A stretch of 64,000 bases of DNA from positions 3,720,001-3,784,000 of the forward strand of contig NZ_CP045393.1 of assembly GCF_009363655.1 (NCBI RefSeq), in the 5' to 3' direction. This DNA comes from Roseovarius sp. THAF27 (GTDB lineage Bacteria > Pseudomonadota > Alphaproteobacteria > Rhodobacterales > Rhodobacteraceae). Position numbers and translations under genes: made by a program. This document shows positions 61,223-64,000 of the stretch, piece after piece. Within the stretch, counting starts at the first letter, position 1. Every line of letters begins with the position of its first letter. Under the pieces are notes generated by a model. It was given only the letters and a program-made list of their open reading frames with translations, did no database searches and was not told where the DNA came from.

Positions 61223-62359
61223 ATGAACCTGAAATCAATTCTGGCCGCCACGGCCATGACGGCACTGGGCGCGATGGCCCATGCCGAAGGCGTGAAGGTC
61301 GGCATGATCACCACGCTGTCGGGCGGCGGCGCCGGGCTTGGCATCGACGTGCGCGACGGTTTCCTGCTGGCGGTCAAAATGTCGGGCAATTCCGACATCG
61401 AGGTCGTGGTCGAGGATGACCAGCGCAAGCCCGATATCGCCGTGCAACTGGCCGACAAGATGATCCAGTCCGAAAAGGTCGACGTGCTGACCGGCATCAT
61501 CTGGTCGAACCTCGCCATGGCCGTGGTGCCCGCCGCCACCGCACAGGGCAAGTTCTACCTGTCGCCTAACGCCGGCCCCTCGGCGCTGGCCGGCAAGGGC
61601 TGCAACCCCAACTATTTCAACGTGGCCTGGCAGAACGACAACCTGCACGAGGCCGCGGGCGGCTATGCCAACTCTGCCGGGTTCAAGAACACCTTCATCC
61701 TCGCGCCCAACTACCCGGCGGGGCAGGACGCCCTGACCGGCTACAAGCGCATCTACGAGGGCGAACTGGCCGGCGAGGTCTTTACCCAGCTTGGCCAGAC
61801 TGACTATGCCGCCGAGATCGCCCAGATCCGCGCCTCGGGCGCCGACAGCGTGTTCTTCTTCCTGCCGGGCGGGATGGGTATCTCGTTCCTCAAGCAATAT
61901 GCCGACAGCGGCGTGGACCTGCCGGTCGTCGGCCCCGCCTTCAGTTTCGACCAGGGCATCCTTCAGGCCGTGGGCGACGCCGCGATGGGCATCAAGAACA
62001 CCAGCCAGTGGAACAAGGATCTGGACAACGAGGCGAATGTGGAATTCGTCGCCGCCTTCCAGGAGGAATACGGCCGCCTGCCCTCGCTTTACGCGTCCCA
62101 GGGCTATGACACGGCGAACCTGCTCCTGTCCGCCATGGCCAAGGCCGACGTCGCGGATGCCGACGCCTTCCGGGCCGCGTTGAAGGAAGCCGATTTCGAG
62201 TCCACCAGGGGCGATTTCGAGTTCGCCTCCAACAACCACCCGATCCAGGACATCTATGTCCGCGAGGTGATCAAGGAAGGCGACGTCTACACCAACAAGA
62301 TCATCGGCACCGCGCTGGAGGATCACTCCAACGTCTATGTCGACGAGTGCGAGATGTAA
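61223..62359 (+). CDS. Branched-chain amino-acid-type ABC substrate-binding protein
   Basis: The 378-residue product has a signal peptide (MNLKSILAATAMTALGAMAH, cleavage after AHA) and a Leu/Ile/Val-binding (type I periplasmic) fold: VKVGMITTLSGGGAGLGIDV, VDVLTGIIWSNLAMAVVPAA, ILAPNYPAGQDALTGYKRIY, DSVFFFLPGGMGISFLKQYA. No livH/M/G/F genes are nearby; the next gene is a different ABC ATPase on the other strand, so this is an orphan. The ATG at 61223 is preferred over 61217 because AGAGG lies 6 nt upstream. It may supply ligand to a transporter elsewhere. Confidence 0.9.
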   Translation: MNLKSILAATAMTALGAMAHAEGVKVGMITTLSGGGAGLGIDVRDGFLLAVKMSGNSDIEVVVEDDQRKPDIAVQLADKMIQSEKVDVLTGIIWSNLAMAVVPAATAQGKFYLSPNAGPSALAGKGCNPNYFNVAWQNDNLHEAAGGYANSAGFKNTFILAPNYPAGQDALTGYKRIYEGELAGEVFTQLGQTDYAAEIAQIRASGADSVFFFLPGGMGISFLKQYADSGVDLPVVGPAFSFDQGILQAVGDAAMGIKNTSQWNKDLDNEANVEFVAAFQEEYGRLPSLYASQGYDTANLLLSAMAKADVADADAFRAALKEADFESTRGDFEFASNNHPIQDIYVREVIKEGDVYTNKIIGTALEDHSNVYVDECEM

Positions 62360-62503
62360 GACGGGTCCGCACCCCGGGGGCAGGCAGGCACCGTACCCCG
62401 GGGGTGGCTCTTTTGCATGAAGTGGCGCAGATGGGCGTCTCCTGGGGTCGAGGCGTAACGACCGCCTCAAATGCCTTGCGGGCAAGCGTGTCCATAGTTC
62501 CGA

Positions 62504-62667
62504 GCGCCATCGGCGGGCCGCGGCGCGGCGATCCGACGGTGGTTCGGCAGCGCTTTATCCCAGCCAGATCCGAAACAGGATCGAGTGATGTACCAAGCGT
62601 CACCCAATCGCCGGGTCGTGGGGGCGGCCCGTCGATGGCGCGGGGCCTGCGGCCCGGCTCCGCGCCG
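62504..62667 (-). repeat. Dispersed structured repeat, copy E1
   Basis: 164 bp on the reverse strand: GGCGCGGAGCCGGG start region, internal arm GCGCCATCGACGGGCCGC, CCGGCGATTGGGTGACG, GGATAAAGCGC, ending GCGGCCCGCCGATGGCGC, which pairs with the internal arm at 17 of 18 positions. Compared with copies A, B and D several bases differ on both arms at matching positions. Confidence 0.82.
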
Positions 62668-62726
62668 GGGCTGTAGATCAGACGTCTTGCGTGTCCCGAA
62701 AAGCCGAACGTCCAACGCGGACGCTC

Positions 62727-62894
62727 CGCGCGGAATCCAGGTGCAGCTTGCTGCACCGCCGCGCATCGCCGGGCCGTCCCCCGGCACGGCGATTTGGCAG
62801 GTGAAGTGCCACGCTCTCAGATCGGATGTGCTTGGCAGGCATTAATTGCCCATCACCATCGTCGGTTCGCCGCACCACGGCCCGTCGATGCGCG
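62727..62894 (+). repeat. Dispersed structured repeat, copy E2
   Basis: 168 bp: CGCGCGGAATCCAGG, stem TGCAG-CTTG-CTGCA, internal arm CGCGCATCGCCGGGCCGT, CGGCGATTTGGCAGG, GGCATTAATTGCCC in place of the CATAAAG box, and terminal CACGGCCCGTCGATGCGCG. Arms pair at about 17 of 18 positions. It is head-to-head with E1 across a 59-bp gap. Confidence 0.82.
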
Positions 62895-62967
62895 TCCCCT
62901 CAGCGTCAGAAAATAACGTCCGCTTCGTCCCGCAAAGCCGACCTCAACGTGCAAAGCACCACATGCA

Positions 62968-62999
62968 AAAGCCGCCCCGGGGGGCGGCTTTGGTCTTTT
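62968..62999 (+). terminator. Strong terminator with no gene directly upstream
   Basis: Stem AAAGCCGCCCC-GG-GGGGCGGCTTT followed by GGTCTTTT. The nearest forward gene ends 608 bp earlier. It may end transcripts from the repeat region or an unrecognised small RNA. On the reverse strand it is 96 bp past the stop of the small basic protein gene, so it could serve that gene too. Confidence 0.75.
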
Positions 63000-63016
63000 C
63001 ACCTTGGCGCAGCACC

Positions 63017-63074
63017 CTCCCGGACCCGATCCGGGAGCTCCCGGCCACAGGAGGCCCCGGGTCGGGCCCGGGGC
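63017..63074. repeat. Pair of hairpin repeats, CTCCCGGA and GCCCCGGG types
   Basis: CTCCCGGA-CCCGA-TCCGGGAG (63017-63037) and GCCCCGGG-TCGGG-CCCGGGGC (63054-63074), between the terminator and the small basic protein gene. Confidence 0.7.
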
Positions 63075-63094
63075 GCGTGGCGCGGGATGCGCTG

Positions 63095-63226
63095 CTATTT
63101 CTTCTTCTTTTCCCCAAGCGTGACCGGGCCCGCCGCGCCGGAATGCGCCGTTGCCAGGACCTTCGGTTTTTCCTGTTTCGGCTTCTTCACTTCGCGGTTG
63201 CCGCGCCTGTTATTGCCTTTTCCCAT
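63095..63226 (-). CDS. Small basic conserved-looking protein, 43 residues
   Basis: MGKGNNRRGNREVKKPKQEK then PKVLATAHSGAAGPVTLGEK ending KKK. The MGKGNN(R/Q)RGN(R/K)E(V/A)KKPK start is familiar to me from short alphaproteobacterial proteins, with no known function. The strongly basic ends suggest nucleic-acid or ribosome binding, which is only a guess. GAGG lies 5 nt before the ATG at 63226; an extra ATG at 63229 is possible. It is too short for many gene finders. Confidence 0.7.
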   Translation of the reverse strand: MGKGNNRRGNREVKKPKQEKPKVLATAHSGAAGPVTLGEKKKK

Positions 63227-63229
63227 CAT

Positions 63230-63535
63230 GACCTCACGGTTTGAGTAACCGCCCGGCGACATGCCGGACGGGTCGATCCTCAGGAAGATCAAGGTTGCCT
63301 GGCAGGAGGCGTCAGGGCGATGACTTCGATGAGTGGCGCCAGGGGGATATTCCACGGCCCCGGCGCCAGGTTAGATATACGCCTGCGCCGTCGACCTCAC
63401 AAGTGGTCCTGAAAGAGCATACGCGCATCGTCGCGCATTGCGCGTGACCTGCCGGTCCGCCTTCGGGGAGGCTGGTTGCGCCCCCCGCAGGCGCGGTTCA
63501 TCGCCCGCGAGGGTCCGACCATCCGGTCCGATCCG
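63230..63535. other. Intergenic region without a recognised gene
   Basis: 306 bp between the start of the small basic protein gene and the stop of the ABC ATPase gene. It holds short repeats such as CGTCGCGCATTGCGCG near 63429 and GGTCCGACCATCCGGTCCGA near 63514, but no open frame with a ribosome-binding site and no clear terminator. Confidence 0.5.
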
Positions 63536-64000
63536 TCAGTGAACCACCTTGGACAGGAAGGTCTGAAGCCGCGGCGATGACGGTGCGTCAAGCACCTGAT
63601 CCGGCGGTCCCATCTCTCCGACCCGGCCTTCATCCATGAAGACGACCTTCGTCGCCACATCCCTGGCAAAGGACATTTCATGGGTGACGACCACCATCGT
63701 CGTCCCCTCTTCGGCCAGCACCTTCATCACATCCAGGACTTCGCCCACCAGTTCCGGGTCCAGCGCCGAGGTCGGCTCATCGAACAGCATCACTTCGGGT
63801 TCCAGCGCCAGCGCCCGCGCGATGGCCACCCGCTGTGCCTGCCCGCCCGAGATCTGCCCGGGCATCTGCTCGGCCCGCTCCGACAGGCCGACACGCGCAA
63901 GCAGCCGGTCTGCCCTGGCCGCCGCATCGGTGCGGTTCAGCCGCCCGTTCAGGTACGGGCCGGACATGACGTTTTCCCGCACGGTCATATGGGGAAACAG
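63536..64000 (-). CDS. Amino-acid-type ABC transporter ATP-binding protein, C-terminal part
   Basis: The reverse frame runs from the stop at 63536 to the window edge with no start inside: the reading continues as LFPHMTVRENVM at 63990-64000, where the ATG at 63988 is an internal methionine. Seen: QISGGQAQRVAIARALALEP (signature), VMLFDEPTSALDPELVGEVL (Walker B), VVVTHEMSFARDVATKVVFM (switch His) and GPPDQVLDAPSSPRLQTFLS, all typical of polar amino-acid ATPases (GlnQ/ArtP/HisP type). Walker A lies outside the window. Partner permease and binding protein genes are not visible. It is not paired with the binding protein at 61223, which belongs to another family. Confidence 0.92.
   Translation of the reverse strand: MFPHMTVRENVMSGPYLNGRLNRTDAAARADRLLARVGLSERAEQMPGQISGGQAQRVAIARALALEPEVMLFDEPTSALDPELVGEVLDVMKVLAEEGTTMVVVTHEMSFARDVATKVVFMDEGRVGEMGPPDQVLDAPSSPRLQTFLSKVVH

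Overview
The window is a gene-dense, G+C-rich stretch of chromosome from a Rhodobacterales (Roseobacter-group) alphaproteobacterium. This rests on protein content and gene order, not on a database match. Supporting signs are: adjacent ccr and ecm genes of the ethylmalonyl-CoA pathway; the order rsfS-rlmH-gpmI-envC-ctpA; a class I lysyl-tRNA synthetase; lytic transglycosylase divergent from dapA; DUF2794, DUF2161 and DUF2585 proteins; a LuxR/LuxI pair with a CtrA-type site (TTAA-N7-TTAA) upstream; and an alphaproteobacterial LexA box (GAAC-N7-GAAC) in front of imuB. I saw no rRNA, tRNA, CRISPR array or intact insertion sequence.

Layout. 1-10.1 kb: 5' part of a lytic transglycosylase gene, dapA, a flavodoxin-like protein, a NYN-domain protein, yghU, an I78 inhibitor lipoprotein, LysR plus EamA exporter, ArsR plus GT61 glycosyltransferase, and an imuB without imuA or dnaE2 beside it. 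10.1-10.7 kb: a non-coding block with a 101-bp tandem array of cloverleaf-like units. 10.7-18.3 kb: a betaine-type ABC transporter (proX-proV-proW) followed by a large enzyme joining a tandem DUF1989 region to a GcvT-type aminomethyltransferase, with a divergent LysR gene. 18.4-24 kb: azlCD with an Lrp-type regulator, GNAT, deacetylase-family protein, MscS channel, FAD/NAD oxidoreductase. 24.1-29.2 kb: rsfS-rlmH-gpmI-envC-ctpA. 29.2-34 kb: acetyltransferase, aminotransferase, DUF2794, SDR, SF1 helicase. 34-35.7 kb: luxI, luxR and a small protein gene overlapping luxR. 35.9-41.4 kb: ccr, a PlsB-like acyltransferase, ecm, an NTF2-like protein. 41.5-52 kb: mixed housekeeping and hypothetical genes, including deoD, metallo-beta-lactamase-fold proteins, a Mn-dependent pyrophosphatase and a run of tiny genes. 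52.1-57.2 kb: HpaI-type aldolase, glucokinase, a Phd/Doc toxin-antitoxin pair, parE, and an A+T-rich DUF4145 gene that looks acquired. 57.2-64 kb: HExxH lipoprotein, cytochrome c, class I LysRS, TerB, a stand-alone RAM domain, a branched-chain-type binding protein, repeats, and the 3' part of an amino-acid ABC ATPase gene.

The most unusual content is non-coding. A dispersed structured repeat (five full-length copies and one fragment in 64 kb) starts near CGCGCGGAATCAAGG and ends in an arm complementary to an internal arm. Both arms change together between copies, so pairing seems to be kept. Two further hairpin families also occur: GTAGGGTGCG-type elements, which supply the stop codons of deoD and doc, and ATCCCGGA-type elements. 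There are also several perfect palindromes with no central loop in intergenic gaps.

The most interesting coding system is the DUF1989-GcvT fusion with its transporter. The likely job is uptake and tetrahydrofolate-linked demethylation or amino-methyl transfer from a methylated amine or betaine; the substrate cannot be read from sequence.
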